A DNA stretch of 64,000 nt from Megalopta genalis (GCF_051020955.1 NW_027476096.1:620001-684000), one strand, 5' to 3'; positions 12,925-25,398 are shown, counted from the stretch's first letter. A program made the numbers and translations. The notes: generated by a model from the letters alone, not told the origin.

Positions 12925-13197
12925 TGTGGATGCGGGACATTTAAGAAGATACTTCGTGGATACAGCAATAAGAAATTTTATGGCGCTGCAAATGATGGAG
13001 GATTGAAGGAACGTTTCGTCCGAGGCCCGTTGAGGATTCATCAGAGAGGCTATTATGGTGTGCTCCGCATCCAGCGTGAGCAGCTGCGCGATCTGGAGAT
13101 CTGCGCCACCGCACAACGCATCGTTTCGGAGACTGATAGTGCCATGGACTTACGTGACTTGGCGCAGAATAAAAAGATAATCACTCGAAATGGCTGA
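12925..13197 (+). other. Possible orphan coding exon
   Basis: A plus-strand frame of 90 codons follows a plausible acceptor (pyrimidine-rich tract ending TTCTAG at 12924). It has more GC at third positions than its surroundings. The protein is hydrophilic, with QREQLRDLEICATAQRIV and SAMDLRDLAQNKK stretches that look helical. I do not recognise the family. No clear GTRAGT donor is visible before the stop at 13195-13197, so it would have to be a terminal exon. It abuts the 5' edge of the minus-strand LINE relic, so it could instead be unrecognised repeat sequence. A minus-strand frame (12910-13116) overlaps it and seems less likely. Confidence 0.25.
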
Positions 13198-13889
13198 TAT
13201 GGCATCAGGCCAGTCAGACTTCATGTTCGAAACTTAGACATTATACATCATCGTGAACATTTTGTAAACCGATGATGCGTACGGAATATTTCACACAAAA
13301 GCTGCAAAGTGAATCAAAATAGTGTTGGGTGTTAGATTTAGTATAATAACAAACACTTTTTCGTGGTTTTATAACTATTAACCAGAAATCTATATTCTAT
13401 AAACTCTCTCTTAACAATCCTTGGCTTGTTTGAACAATAAATAACGTATCTACAACTTAACTTTCTAACTCCTTTTCGCTGTGCGATCTACCTCTGTTCA
13501 TTATAGATCTTTCTCGAACCTCATCCACACCATCTATCCCATTCAAGTCACTATCTTGTCGATATAGAAGGGAATCGATTAAGTATTCAACAGTGTGAAC
13601 GTATATTTCCATCAGAGTAAGTATTTCATTACTCACAATCTGGGTATTAGCTAAATATAATATTTCATATTTGATTAATTGAATTTCCTTTCCAAAAAAT
13701 TAAACATTTTCGCATATTCATTAATGTCGAATATTAAAACAATTCTCTCAACACGTTTATACCACGGTGTGTCCCTTTCGAAATTTCAGATATATCGTAC
13801 TAACATAGCTATACATCGAGTCCACTGCGACGTCATGTACGTGATTGCCTTTACTTCAAGAAAACTATGTAAAGCCGTGTCTATAATTA
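13198..13889. other. Intergenic DNA, nothing recognised
   Basis: AT-rich with no supported features. Confidence 0.5.
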
Positions 13890-14118
13890 TACAGGGTATC
13901 CCAAAATTGTTTCAAAATTCAGAAATGGGGGTTCCTGAGATCATTTGAAATAATTTTTTCCTTAGCGAAAATAAACTTTTTCCTTATTCGTTAATAATTA
14001 AGTAACTAACTTCGTAAACAAAGTAGCGGATTGTATTTTCGCTAAGGAAAAAGTTACTTCAAATGATCTCAACAACCCCCCATTTCCGGATTGCGAGACA
14101 TTTTTGGGATACCCTGTA
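13890..14118. mobile_element. TA-flanked fold-back MITE, family 1, copy 3 (short)
   Basis: Ends TACAGGGTATCCCAAAATTG and the inverse TTTTGGGATACCCTGTA. The arms TCATTTGAAATAA and CCTTAGCGAAAA return as inverses. At 229 bp it is an internally deleted form lacking the GAGGCGAGC core. Confidence 0.82.
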
Positions 14119-14122
14119 TATG

Positions 14123-14602
14123 TACAGGGCTCAGAATTGACCAGCACGCAACATGAGGATCGCGAGGGCTCCATCTCCTTAGTTCCGTCACGTATCTCGC
14201 TCTCCGATGAAGATTAAATTACGCACACACACACACACACATACACACAACGCAACAGGCACACGCACCTGATGTATGTATAGTAATGTCTCCCTAATTG
14301 ACGCTCAGATTGTGCACAAAAGTGGACAATTTGGGAAGAGAAGATACGATTATTCAAGTCTTGCAGCTCATTTTTATAATTGTTGACAATAGATAACTAT
14401 GGAAACGAGTTGCAAGGCTCGAATAATGGTAATTCCTCTTCCCAAATTGTCCATTTTTGTATACAACATGAGCGTCAATTAGGGAGACATTAGTGTACTC
14501 CGTGTCGAAGAAGACGACCACGAGGAGCGGGACGCGCGACGTGAATCAGAAGGCGTAGTCGTCGCGATCCTCATGGGCGTGCTTGGTTAATTCCAAGCCC
14601 TA
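14123..14602. mobile_element. TIR element carrying a nested MITE
   Basis: The left end TACAGGGCTCAGAATTGACC with GCACGCAACATGAGGATCGC is matched on the right by the inverse GCGATCCTCATGGGCGTGC with GGTTAATTCCAAGCCCTA. The TIR is about 45 bp with TA at the tips. The interior contains a CA microsatellite (about 14224-14250) and a family 2 MITE. Noncoding. Confidence 0.7.
14279..14497. mobile_element. TA-flanked MITE, family 2, copy 2
   Basis: AATGTCTCCCTAATTGACGC on the left and its inverse GCGTCAATTAGGGAGACATT on the right. Inner arms GGACAATTTGGGAAGAG and CTCTTCCCAAATTGTCC are near perfect inverses. It is inserted within the 14123-14602 element. Confidence 0.85.
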
Positions 14603-14716
14603 CTCAAAGATATAAATGGAACACATACACTGGATCAGGCCAAGGGAGGAGTGAGATTAGCCATGAAGAGGGACCACTTCAATATCGGCTGTATTCGGTT
14701 TGACTCGGAATCACCC

Positions 14717-15243
14717 GGGTACGATGCGACATACATGTTACACGATGCAAAGATCGTAAAGCGACAACTATCGTGTCACGTAACAACGATATTTCCACAC
14801 GAATTTGTAATCATATTATAGCGACTTAAAATCGTTTAATTGTTCAATTAATGAATTGTTCAAATTCTGTTAATAGTCACTTTGTGGTGTAAAAATTTTA
14901 TGTCTGCAATTGTAATAATTTCACGGGGCTAAAATAACTAATTATTCAAATGCTTAATGTGCATAATGTATTTGAGAAAAAATAGTAAAGTAATTGCATT
15001 CGATTTCTTAGAATTGTCTTTGATTATTAAAAGTACTTCGTAAACAGATTTCATAACAATAATTTTGATTTACAGTAGTTTCTATGTATGATTTTAGACT
15101 ATCCAAAGCAAGTGATATTTTCTCAAAAGTTCTAAATGCTAATATTACAGTATGTTTATGTAAACATTATTTTGAGACACGACAGTTGCCGCTTTAATCG
15201 CACGATTTTCGCATCGTGTAACATGCATTTCGTGTCGTATCCC
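14717..15243. mobile_element. Nonautonomous element with ~60-bp TIR
   Basis: The left arm ACATGTTACACGATGCAAAG followed by CGACAACTATCGTGTCAC recurs inverted on the right as GACACGACAGTTGCCGC and GCATCGTGTAACATG. The interior is AT-rich and noncoding. The outermost bases and target duplication could not be fixed. Confidence 0.6.
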
Positions 15244-15362
15244 CTCCCTGAATCTCGTCCGCCATTTTAGGGTGAAAGCAGGGACCCCTACAACCAGACC
15301 GCCCAGCATCCTGACCACTTTACGACTTTCTTCCAGGAAAATAGAAGTGAAAGAATTACCCA

Positions 15363-15435
15363 TCACAAATGGAATTGAATAATGCCAATGGATTTCCATT
15401 GGCAATCCATTGGAATAGTCCAATCCCATTTGTGA
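15363..15435. repeat. Imperfect hairpin
   Basis: CACAAATGG on the left pairs with CCATTTGTG on the right, and a GCCAATGGATTTCC/CCATTGGCAATCC palindrome forms the apex. Small cruciform-forming repeat; function unknown. Confidence 0.6.
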
Positions 15436-15770
15436 GGTCCCCTTTCCGCCAGAGAAAGATACTACTTAGAGTAGATGCCGAGCAGAATCCCTGATACCAT
15501 TGGACACACTAGACACCAATAGAACACTGGACTTGAGTGGAAATTCCACGAACGGTCAGGAAACTAGAAAAATGCTTGCAACCGTCTCATCGTCTCAACG
15601 CTCTAGCCGTATGATATAGCTTTCTGGCATTCAGCATTAGTTTAGTCTCCATGATCGGTCACGCTGAGAAAATGTTTCTCACATACAGTTTCCATGTATC
15701 TGATTTCGAGTAACACGCAGTTGGACGAAGGACCACGCTGGACGCAGTATTATCCTTTTAGGCACGACAA

Positions 15771-15828
15771 GCCACTATAGTGGCATTCGCAGATGTCATC
15801 TCTCTGGACGACGCGCCACTATAGTGGC
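15771..15828. repeat. Two copies of a perfect 14-bp palindrome
   Basis: GCCACTATAGTGGC occurs at 15771-15784 and again at 15815-15828. The region between and around them (GACAAGCCACTATAG and GACGACGCGCCAC) gives a paired arrangement that could be a dyad binding site or element ends. No duplication of flanking bases was seen. Confidence 0.7.
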
Positions 15829-15927
15829 TTGCTCTAGTAGTTCACTCGCTCATCGTTCGAACCAAATAATCGTCTTCATATGCATTGTTTCACACTTCTT
15901 TTGTCTTCACAACGATTTACAACAGTC

Positions 15928-16305
15928 TACAGGGTGTCCCAAAAATGTCTCGCAATCCAGAAATGGCGGGTTCCTCGGATCATTTGAAGCAACTTCTTCC
16001 TTTACAAAAATTTTCTCCGAGGCACCGTTAACGAGTTATTAACGAAAAACAGTGACCAATAAGAATCGAGTACGGCTGACGCGAGGCGGTCCAGCCAACC
16101 AGCGCACGAAGCCCAGTTCCGCTCATTGGCTCGATCGCCTCGTGCCAGCTGAGCTCGCCTCTCATTGGTCACTGTTTTTCGTTAATAACTCGTTAACGGT
16201 GCCTCGGAGAAAATTTTTGTAAAGGAAAAAGTTGCTTCAAATGGCCTGAGGAACCCGCCACTTTCGGATTGCGAGACATTTTTGGGACACCCCCCCCCCC
16301 CTGTA
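15928..16305. mobile_element. TA-flanked fold-back MITE, family 1, copy 4 (best preserved)
   Basis: Ends TACAGGGTGTCCCAAAAATG and the inverse CATTTTTGGGACACC followed by a C12 run and CTGTA. Nearly the whole 378 bp folds into a long stem: CGAGTTATTAACGAAAAACA, GTGACCAAT and CGCACGAAGCC on the left, inverse sequences on the right. Best copy for a family consensus. Noncoding. Confidence 0.88.
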
Positions 16306-19300
16306 TATACAGTATCAGACTCTGTACAGTACACATCAGACTCTGCCGTCCAGAGAAATAGCCTCGCGCAGAATTCAGCCGTACCTAAAAGGTTAACGTA
16401 AGTCTATCTAAACCTCCCTTCTGGAAGACTCTGTGTATTGGTAACAACACATTACCTAGCGGGCTCTGCTTTAGACGAGGGGATATTGGAACAGTGTGGC
16501 CAGATTGTGTAATGTCGCTGGAATCTAGACCGCCGCCATTTTAATAATCCCCATTCGAATAACAAATAGCATGAGAACCAGTATAGTAATCACAGCAATG
16601 AAGATATACCTAGCCAGCGGAATAATGATGCTAAGATTAGTCGGCCACTCGAGTAAGAAGTACAATAGGAAAGGAATGCCAGCTGTAAGCAGTGAAGGAG
16701 CGGAAACACTTTACATGAAACCAGGACCTTCTAGCCAAAGGACAGCGTGGACAAGCGAGGCTGAAGGAAGACAGCTTTACGACTCTCCTCAAGGGTTTCC
16801 GGGTCAGAAATCAACATTAAACCTTCATCGGAGAAACTTGCGCGGAAATCGGAGAAGCAATGTTCAAGCAAGCGTCACGTAACTCACACGTGCACATTCC
16901 AGTCCGCTTTTTCTTGGGCCTTTCTCCCGGCACGAGACCAACGGTGGGAAAATCCAACGGCACCCGTAGCATCTTCCTGATCCTTCTCCATGAGGTTGTT
17001 ACGCGACGAGACTACCCTTCGGATTGGACCGCACGACGCCCCACCAATCGGTCCCAATCCTGAGACCGGACGATACATGGAAGAACTGAAAGAAAAGCGT
17101 TTTTTGAAAAGCTTAAGAAATACAGTACGAGTCTTCAACCAACTTTTGTTTGATCAGTCACATGCCATCTCGTATTTTGATCTCGTTTTCATAACCATCG
17201 CGCTCAGGAATTTAATACTTTAGTATTTTAAGAGGTTTTGAATCTTCGCCGCGAATTTATCAAAATTTAAACCAGTCGTGTCATCTGTAGACAAATTGTA
17301 GAATCCCGGAACCAGTAAGAACATAACAATTGCAACTAAAACCTGACAACGAGAATAGGGTGAGGATAGTAGTGAGAAGAGCATTGGCACGTAAGTCCAA
17401 GTTACATGGCATACGACGGTCAGCGCCACCTGACGGGACGCCACTGTATCGTGTGTTTGAGTTCGAATCGTGTTCCGTCTGTATTACTTGTGTTGTTTGC
17501 ATAGTATAATATGGGCCATGGATGCTACTTTACTACCCCACCCCCTTAACTACCCCAACCCGAGTCACATGCACCAGGACACAATGGAAATAACTTTGAA
17601 TATTTATTAGAATAAATCTATTATTGTTGATATATCTGTTGTCGTTATTTCAATATTTGTCCCCATTTCTAGATTGTCTGAGATTTTTCGTATTAAAGGT
17701 CACGTGATGATCGTGATATTGCTAATTGGATTCTTCTTGGTCTTAGTTATCATGATAAGATAATGGAAGTATATAATTCTATTTAAATCATGTCAATAGC
17801 GAAAATTATCAACGTTGCAGCGTCCCTCCATTATTTAAAATTCAGGATACTGTAGCGAAATTGGACCGGAATGATCGTTGATCACGCTCAACTAACCTCG
17901 GTATTAGCGAACACTATACCTGGCAGGTCCTTAAAAAACGTAACGAGAATGTACTAATCGAGGGAAAAACTAGTCTCAGGACAGCGAGAATTGTGACATC
18001 GAGAAAGTAACCTCGACAGAGAGCACGTCCTGATCTCCACCCAAGAAGAGGTTAGCTGACGCAGAGATCGTATTCACCCGAGACAATCAACCCAGAGAAG
18101 ACGACGTGGGACATCTCAGTCCCACATCACATCTCGAACGAGATTATAAGGGACCAGAGCAGCGGAAGCATGTCTGAGCTGCAGATATCTCCGACAACGC
18201 GGTAAATAACGCCGCGAGATCACGATCGATAGGGGTCAGGGGCCGCATCGTAGGGTACGGTCCTGAGCAACGTCAGGTGCGCGTAGCGTTCACGACGATT
18301 TTAGCAATGTTTTAGGACGTAAAAACAGTTTTATATAAGCCGTTGAATTGTCTTGAATTCAGCTATAACATTATTAAGTAAGAGCGATATAGTAATAATT
18401 AAAAAATCAAGGTGACTGTAATTTTTTATTTAAAAGAATATCTTCTCTTAATTGTTTATATTGAAGTTTATAGAAGACCGAGTACTAATTAATTTTTGTC
18501 CGAAACATTTTTTTGTCAAAACACCGAAAATGACTGAAAAATTGACTGAAAAAAATTTTTATTTTACCAATAGTACATTCTTCGTATTTAAAAATGCTGC
18601 TATCTATAAGAAATATTGCTCATAATTTATTTCAACATTAATATTCAATTGACCAAAGAGAATTGTCAACGTTGTATATAATTAACCATTAATATCGTTT
18701 GACGATTTCTACATACTTTTATCTGTATAATCATACCAACATCACTTCCTCCAACGTCCATCCATGAAAATGGTTATTGTTTAAAGTGGCTCTATAGCCG
18801 GAACCGCGGGACGCATCAAGGAGTTATTGTTGTTATTTCTGTTAATTTATAATTTTTATATTTTAATAATGGTATTTTTGTTGTTACCTAATATTGTTAT
18901 TGTTCCATTGATTGATTCACATTGATTTTTTAATTGTTATCATATCTTTTCCACTTAACAATGTCATAGCTGACGTCAAGATGAATTCATCGACCTATAT
19001 AAAACAGTCTTTACCTCTTAAAACATTGCTGAAATCGTCGTGAACAGCTAATTCAACGATTAGGACCATAGTGCGTCGTGTCGAACCGGATGTAACGGGA
19101 GTGGAGGCCGCCTCACTTCCAGGTGATCGATTCGAAAATCGCGATTATTGTTACCATTGCGCCTAGACCATAGCATGTACGTACTAGGCGCGATGTTATA
19201 CGATCGAAGAAATAGTGAGGTTGGTTGAGTTACGTGGGCTCTTAGCAAACCAGACTGCTGAATACAATTGGACAGTAGACGGCGATAAACTGGTCCGTAT

Positions 19301-20194
19301 GGGGTCAGGAGCAGAGAAAGAAAACTGAGTTGGTAACAGGGACCATTTTTGGTAAGTACCTTACGAGTTGCCTTCGACATAATTTCGGTGCTGAATTACC
19401 TGTTCCTGGATGTGACAATAGCAAGGTACGATAAGCATGTGGCATCTCGAGAGGGCTCGCGGAATCTTGCGGATATTGCGTCATGGCAAACGACTTCACG
19501 TCTCGAGGCCATGGAGCATTTCGCAACCGTCTCACACATTGTTAATCGCGGAGAACATCGGGGGTCGATCTAGAAAGTAGTATTATATTCAAAAGGGCCG
19601 TGAGATAAGCCTAACAAGGAGAGATCCCCTGGGGTGACGCTCACTTTTTGATGAGATTTGGTATAGTGATAAAGCTTGTGAAGCTGAATTCAGTGGTATG
19701 TACCCGGTATTGGGGGTACACGGCTTATAGTTTTTGAGATATTTAATGTTAAAGTTGTTAATGAAAGATTAGAAAGACGCATTGGATTACAACGTGGGGC
19801 ATGGTGTGCCAGGAGGTGAGGGCAGCCCTCGCATCACGTTCAGGTAGGCCGAATCGAACCCTATTCCCTAATATTTCCGTGCTGGTACCAATACCAACAC
19901 GGTACATTTTCTTAAAAATAAGATTTTACTTGCTAAATTATATAATATAAACAATTACATAGTTAAGATTATTGTAGTGACAATAACATAATTATAAACC
20001 GAACAGATCTTTTTCTTTGCACAGCGTTATAAATATGCAATTTAAATCAAATCGCGAGAAAATCTGTGATCTGTAATCGATATAATGAAAATTTGTGATC
20101 GATATAATGTAGATGTATCAAATTTAGACCAATATGATAAAAATCTCATTCACTGCCATAATTTAATGGTTAAATATTATCAATTCCCACAATA
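16306..20194. other. Intergenic DNA with GC-richer patches
   Basis: Several more GC-rich stretches (about 16450-17110, 17990-18310, 19060-19570) interrupt AT-rich DNA and hold short open frames on both strands, but none shows a domain, splice consensus or codon bias I trust. On the minus strand near 19850-19870 there is GGTTCGATTCGG, close to a tRNA-type B box, but no A box was found, so I do not call a SINE or tRNA. Confidence 0.4.
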
Positions 20195-20551
20195 TACAGG
20201 GTGACTCAAAATTATGGTACTTCCGGGAAATGAGGGATTCTTGAGGTTATATTTGAAGTAACTTTTTCCTTAGCGAAAATGCAACCCGCAGCTTTCTTTA
20301 CGAGTTATTAGCGAAAAACACTGACCAATGAGAGGCGAGCTCGCCTAGCGCTGGGCGGCCGAGCCAATCAGCGGAACTGGGCTTCGTGCGCTGGTTGGCT
20401 GGGCCGCCTTGCGTCAGCCGTACTCGATTCTTATGGTCACTGTTTTTCGTTAATAACTCGTTAACGATGCCTCGGAAAAAAATTTTTTATAGGAAAAAGT
20501 TACTTCAAACGACCCCAGGAACCTCTAATTTCTCGAAAGTAACATAATTTT
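20195..20551. mobile_element. Fold-back MITE, family 1, copy 5
   Basis: The left end is TACAGGGTGACTCAAAATTA; the core is GACCAATGAGAGGCGAGC with the inverse CGTTAATAACTCG and GGAAAAAGTTACTTCAAA on the right. The right tip is lost after CATAATTTTG, so the element is slightly truncated. Confidence 0.78.
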
Positions 20552-20775
20552 GTCTTCTTTATCATTATCATGGCTGTTTATGAAGTGATAATAAAAGACA
20601 CTAAACGGAATATTTTTAATTGAAGATTGTTGAAGAAAACTAAATGGTGTTTTTAAAAATAATAATAATAGATCAACGGAATATGTAATTTTAATTTCTT
20701 AATTCTTTCTTTCGTAATTCTTTTAATAGAACGTATCATGTATAGCCTATAAAAATAATATAAACGAAACAAATA

Positions 20776-20931
20776 TACTAGGTGTCTCAAAATTCATACG
20801 CAATCGGAAAATTAGGGATTTTTGATGTCATTTCAAGTAAGTTTTTCCTTAGCGCAAATGCAATCTGCGGCTTTGTATACGAGTTATTAACGAAAAGCAG
20901 TGGCCAATGAGAGGCGAGATCAGCTAGCGTT
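20776..20931. mobile_element. Family 1 MITE, left half only (copy 6)
   Basis: TACTAGGTGTCTCAAAATTC, TCATTTCAAGTAAG and CCAATGAGAGGCGAGATCAG follow the order of the family's left arm, then similarity stops at about 20931. No inverse arm follows, so this is a half element. Confidence 0.7.
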
Positions 20932-21261
20932 TCACACACATTTTCCACTAGGCCGAAGCGATTCAAAACATTAGTAATTTCTCAAGCTGAATTTATTTTT
21001 CGGGTACAGGATACATTCATTCATACAGCCATCAATTATAATATTAATGATTATTCAGTAACATATAGTAATTCGCAAACAGACGTATCCATAAGTCGGG
21101 AAAGATTGTGAATCATTATTTTGGTCATCCTTTGACAATGAAATAGTAATTACAAGTAATTTAATATCACATCTTCTATCACATCTTCCGCTATGCTAGA
21201 AATGAAAAATTATTTAAAATCGCAATATTTATATCGCAAAAGAAACCCTTTAATATTTTTA

Positions 21262-22332
21262 TAATATTTGGATCGTTTATTTTGGAGATGGTGCAAGTCC
21301 AGTTTTTATTGTTTCTAGACAATTAAAGGTTAGCATATTAGTCAATTCAAAAATATAACTTAATTATGTCAGATCTGGCAATTTGTCTACTAATTTATCA
21401 ATATGTAAATTGATTACATAAATTTCTTTTAGGCGAATTTAACTAAAATAATATATACTTACAGGCTTCTACCATTTTCATAATTAGTCAATTGTAAAAA
21501 TCATTAAATTTCAATTATAAAAGAACAAATATCACTTAAAATATATTTTGTATTATTCCAATCTTGAAATAAAATATGAGCAGTATTTTTTATTTTGAAT
21601 GTTAATTATGTTTATATATTGTTAAACTTAATATAAGATATTGCTATTATTTATTTATGCTATTTATATCGCAGCGTTTCGAAATATTCATGATGTACAG
21701 GAGGTATATAAGGTAACAATTGCTTCATATCCTTATATTTTTCTTATGTAATAGATTTAGCATTGTGCCAAGGCGATTCTTTCAAATTTTGGCGATCTTT
21801 CCCGATGTGTAGATGATAAATCTAACGTATTAAATTCTGTGTCCTCTATCTATGTTTTATATAAAACAGTATAGAGTGCACTTTTGCAAAGCTCATCCAA
21901 CATATTTTCAGTCAGTTTACCTTTTCTTCGTTAATATTTTTTTCGTACCCGTTTTTGAATTGAATTTTGTAGATTTTTTATTGAAATGTAATTCTCTCGT
22001 TTTATTTCGTGTAAAATAAATTTATTATTTTTTCTACATTGTTTTATAACATCATAATAATCCTGTGTAGTGTGTAGAAGAAATTCTTTTTACGTGACTC
22101 CGCTACCTACGTATGTATGTCTATGGAAATTGGACTTATACCATTTTCATAATCAATCGCTGTGCAATTTCTTTTATTGGCCAATTTTAAATTGAACAAA
22201 GCATTTTGTTAAGATATTAAATATTAACTAGTTATAAATAAAAAGGTAAAACTAAATTAATCACAAATTATGTGATATCTCAGTTTTTAAAAAATATGGA
22301 CTTGCACCACTTTCAAAATAAACGGTCCATTT
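21262..22332. mobile_element. 1.07-kb TIR element
   Basis: The left tip GGATCGTTTATTTTGGAGATG with GTGCAAGTCC is matched by the right tip GGACTTGCACCAC with TTTCAAAATAAACGGTCC. A second, shorter element at 46442-46601 has the same ends. A weaker internal repeat (ACCATTTTCATAAT) lies near 21470 and 22140. The interior shows no readable transposase. Confidence 0.65.
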
Positions 22333-22904
22333 TATCTAAGTATCCCATTCTATAAATATAAATTATAAATTATATATATTAAATATAATATAAATTCTAT
22401 CTATCCCATATCTGTGCATAAATGGCCTTCAGTACCCTTAGAAAGAGTGTTCTTAAAAGCTGGGAATATTATTGGTGAAAAAAAGAAATCGGTTAAAAAT
22501 CCAAGTATCATAAATAGAATTGAATTATAAGCACTATATTGTATGTATTACTTAAAACTGTTACGGAATTCTGATATTCAAGATTTCTAAGCACCTTTTC
22601 GATACCTGGAAGTGTGTACCCATTCCAGGATTCAATACAGGATGGCCCATTCAGATCGATCCAATCAAATATCTGTAAAACCGTTGATAATATTAAAAAA
22701 CATTTCAAACAAAAGTTGAACGGTTCCATGGATTACGTAATCTGATATCAGCAAAATTTTTCTAGGTGAACGCGTGAAGGACATACGAAGGTCAACTTTA
22801 TTTTTTTAAACAGAATCATACATTTTTTTAGTGTACTAATCGATTCAGCTCGTCATTCTCGTCATGAAAATACTAAGACATTTATTGCGGAAAATCATTA
22901 GCTT
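22333..22904. other. Intergenic DNA, nothing recognised
   Basis: A 73-codon minus-strand frame (22508-22729) has no recognisable domain or splice sites. Confidence 0.4.
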
Positions 22905-23113
22905 AGAATTGTTCCTCAGTTTCTAAACAAAAATGGACAATTTGGGAATGGAAGATACGATTATCTGTTTCGAATTTATAAATATAAATTTATAGTTGTT
23001 AAGAAACAGCAACTATAAAAACGATTCTCGATGCTTGAATAATAGTATCTCCTTCTCTCAAATGATTCACCTTTGTTTACAAGCTGAGGGTCAATTGGAG
23101 AGAATTTACTGTA
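22905..23113. mobile_element. Family 2 MITE, copy 3
   Basis: ATTGTTCCTCAG, AAAAATGGACAATTTGGGAA on the left; CTCAAATGATTCACC, AAGCTGAGGGTCAATTGG and GAATTTACTGTA on the right. The left tip is eroded. Confidence 0.72.
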
Positions 23114-23974
23114 AATCTTTCCATTCAGACTGTAAGTCGTATTTTTTTACATTAACTTTAGTTGCGCGTGTAGTAACACTGTGCATTAATAAAATTAAAG
23201 TATATATACATATAATGAATACGATCATTGAAGCATGATTGCTTCTTAGTAGTATCATGATTATTGAAATTTACTCGGTTTTGTAAGTACATATTTAACT
23301 GAGCCTACCTCTATTGAGTACCCAATACTAGATATCGTATAGTCGCGGACACGATAATTTGAGGTTGTAAAATCAGTCGGGTCATAAAGTAATCATGTTG
23401 CGGTTTTCGGGACAATGACTTTGATCTATGACCGGATTAGTACTCGAAACCATGGTGCGAACCGTTCGACAAAATCGTTCTAACACGATCCGGCGTGATT
23501 GCGAGCGCGAGGCAGCCAGTGGTCGTGACAACAGAGCGTCAGCTGTACTAGCGCTCTAATTGGCTCGCGTTACCCGTTAATACCTTTCGGTTGCCAGATT
23601 TCTTATATTGTACATACAGTCAGCGTGAAAAGTGTTCGTACACTAAATTTTAGATTTTAGTTATCAGTTTTCCACCTGGTAACTACATTATGCAACAACA
23701 TGTTACAGGAAAATGAACGGTGCATAGAGAAAGTAGAAACTTCAAAATTTAAAATGAGTATAGGTATTGTTACAAATGATTGTACGCACTTTGTTATTTG
23801 GAACTGCCACCAAGAATTAAGATACGTTTAATAGTCCGTTGTGTGATGTCATAATGACAGATGCCGATCACATAAACGAACAAGGCAATTTTGATTTTCA
23901 AATAGCATCAACGTCTCAGTCTATTAATTACCGGAATTAGCACATTGACAGTGAACATCCTAATGGTGTATTAA

Positions 23975-25398
23975 CCCTTAGCACTCCGAACCATTCTGGA
24001 CGTTGGCTACCAGCTACTCAGCTCCACTTTTCGGCAGAAACGGGAATTTACAGACCTTCGTATTATTTAGCATAGTTTTGGAACTAACTAACATATTATA
24101 ATGATATTGGACTTATATGAATTTGGCTGAAACCGAGAAATTTGCAAAAAAATCAATATTTTATTTTTTATAATTTTGTTATTTTAGCACTGAAGGGAAG
24201 GTAAGCGAATCGGAGAGCGTGTTTAAGGCTACTATGAATACAGTTTATTGAATTGCTATTGATGAGCGCGGGCGCGACTAGCGTGGTGTCGTAGGACTAG
24301 CGACTTCGGACAGACTGAGCTTTTGGAGTTGCGCGTTTGTCTGTTTTATACTGGAAGGGAAGAAAGGAATAGATGGACTTTCGTAGGAAAAGAGAAAGTT
24401 GGGAAAGTCCCGTGCGGGTCGAGGTGTCTAGATGTGAGGAGAATTGTTTTATTAGGGGTGCGTGCTTTTTAGGGAATTTTGAGGATTAGGAACGGTACTT
24501 GTTTTATTGCTAGCGGCCGCGCTCAGGTAGAGGAATGCGACGCCACATTATCGTTTGTTTTATAATTTTGTTTTGTTGTTGTAATCGCTATCTATGCGAA
24601 CTCTTTCTCTCGTCGCTTTGTTGCTTGGACGATATCACTATCATTGCTATCAAACCGATAGACTAACTGTAGAAGATAACCTTCTACATATTTGTAGTAA
24701 CATTTCTGTGTAACATTTCTAACATATCTGTATAAACGTCTATCTGGAGCTCACCTTCACTACTACTTGCGTCATGAGACTCATTCGTGTTTGAACGTTT
24801 TACCATTGTTCTAATAAAAAATATGAATAAATACATAGGTAGAAAATTTCTAATTGTTATTACTAACTCACAAGATGATATTTACCAAAAAAACTTTTAC
24901 CAAACAATTTATTTATCAAGAGAAGAATCACTTTTCCGATTTTCTCACTCGTTAGATCTATCTATACCGCTCGACGCTTCAAACCAGACTGAGTTCAGCT
25001 TTGAAAATCTTTTCCTCCAGATTTTATGATTATAAATCTCACTATACAGTGCGTGCTACGTTCGCATACCGATCTTTCTTCTACAAACTTGCCTTATCGC
25101 TCTTTTCAAGTGGCGCCTTTGAAGTGCTCGGATCGTCGTGAGCACGCCTCTCACGTTCTCGTCAAAACTCGCTGACATTTCTTGTATATATCTTAGTAAT
25201 TTTACTATATTTTGATTTGATTTCTTGTGCCATTTCAAAAGAAAACTTCAGGGAAACATGCATGTCTGAAAAAGTTGCGCTGAAATAGCTCAATTCCCCG
25301 TAATCACTAATAGACTTTAATGTCCCACGAAAGGGGACATCCGAATGATATGCTAGAATTACGATGTCCCACGAGGAGGGACAGCGGAGTGCAAAGTG
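23975..25398. mobile_element. piggyBac-like nonautonomous element, TTAA flanked
   Basis: The ends are CCCTTAGCACTCCG and, inverted, CGGAGTGCAAAGTG, bounded outside by TTAA at 23971-23974 and 25399-25402. TTAA duplication and a CCCTT..GCACTCCG tip are typical of piggyBac-like insect elements. The sequence matching 31660-31740 (inverse) continues across the insertion point with a single TTAA there, directly supporting a precise insertion. No transposase frame. A further GC-rich insertion lies at 24181-24557. Confidence 0.85.
24181..24557. mobile_element. Insertion with 15-bp direct repeats, possible solo LTR
   Basis: TTTTATAATTTTGTT occurs at 24166-24180 and again at 24558-24572, bracketing a GC-richer block whose composition breaks sharply from its AT-rich surroundings. 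On the minus strand the block begins near TGTGGCGTCGCATTCC and contains an AATAAA near the middle, compatible with an LTR starting TG. The 15-bp repeat is longer than usual LTR duplications, so an alternative is a retroposed insertion. Confidence 0.4.

Noticed and set aside
19790..19910. Possible tRNA or tRNA-derived SINE on the minus strand
   Set aside because: Only a B-box-like GGTTCGATTCGG was found; no A box, cloverleaf or poly(A)-like tail.
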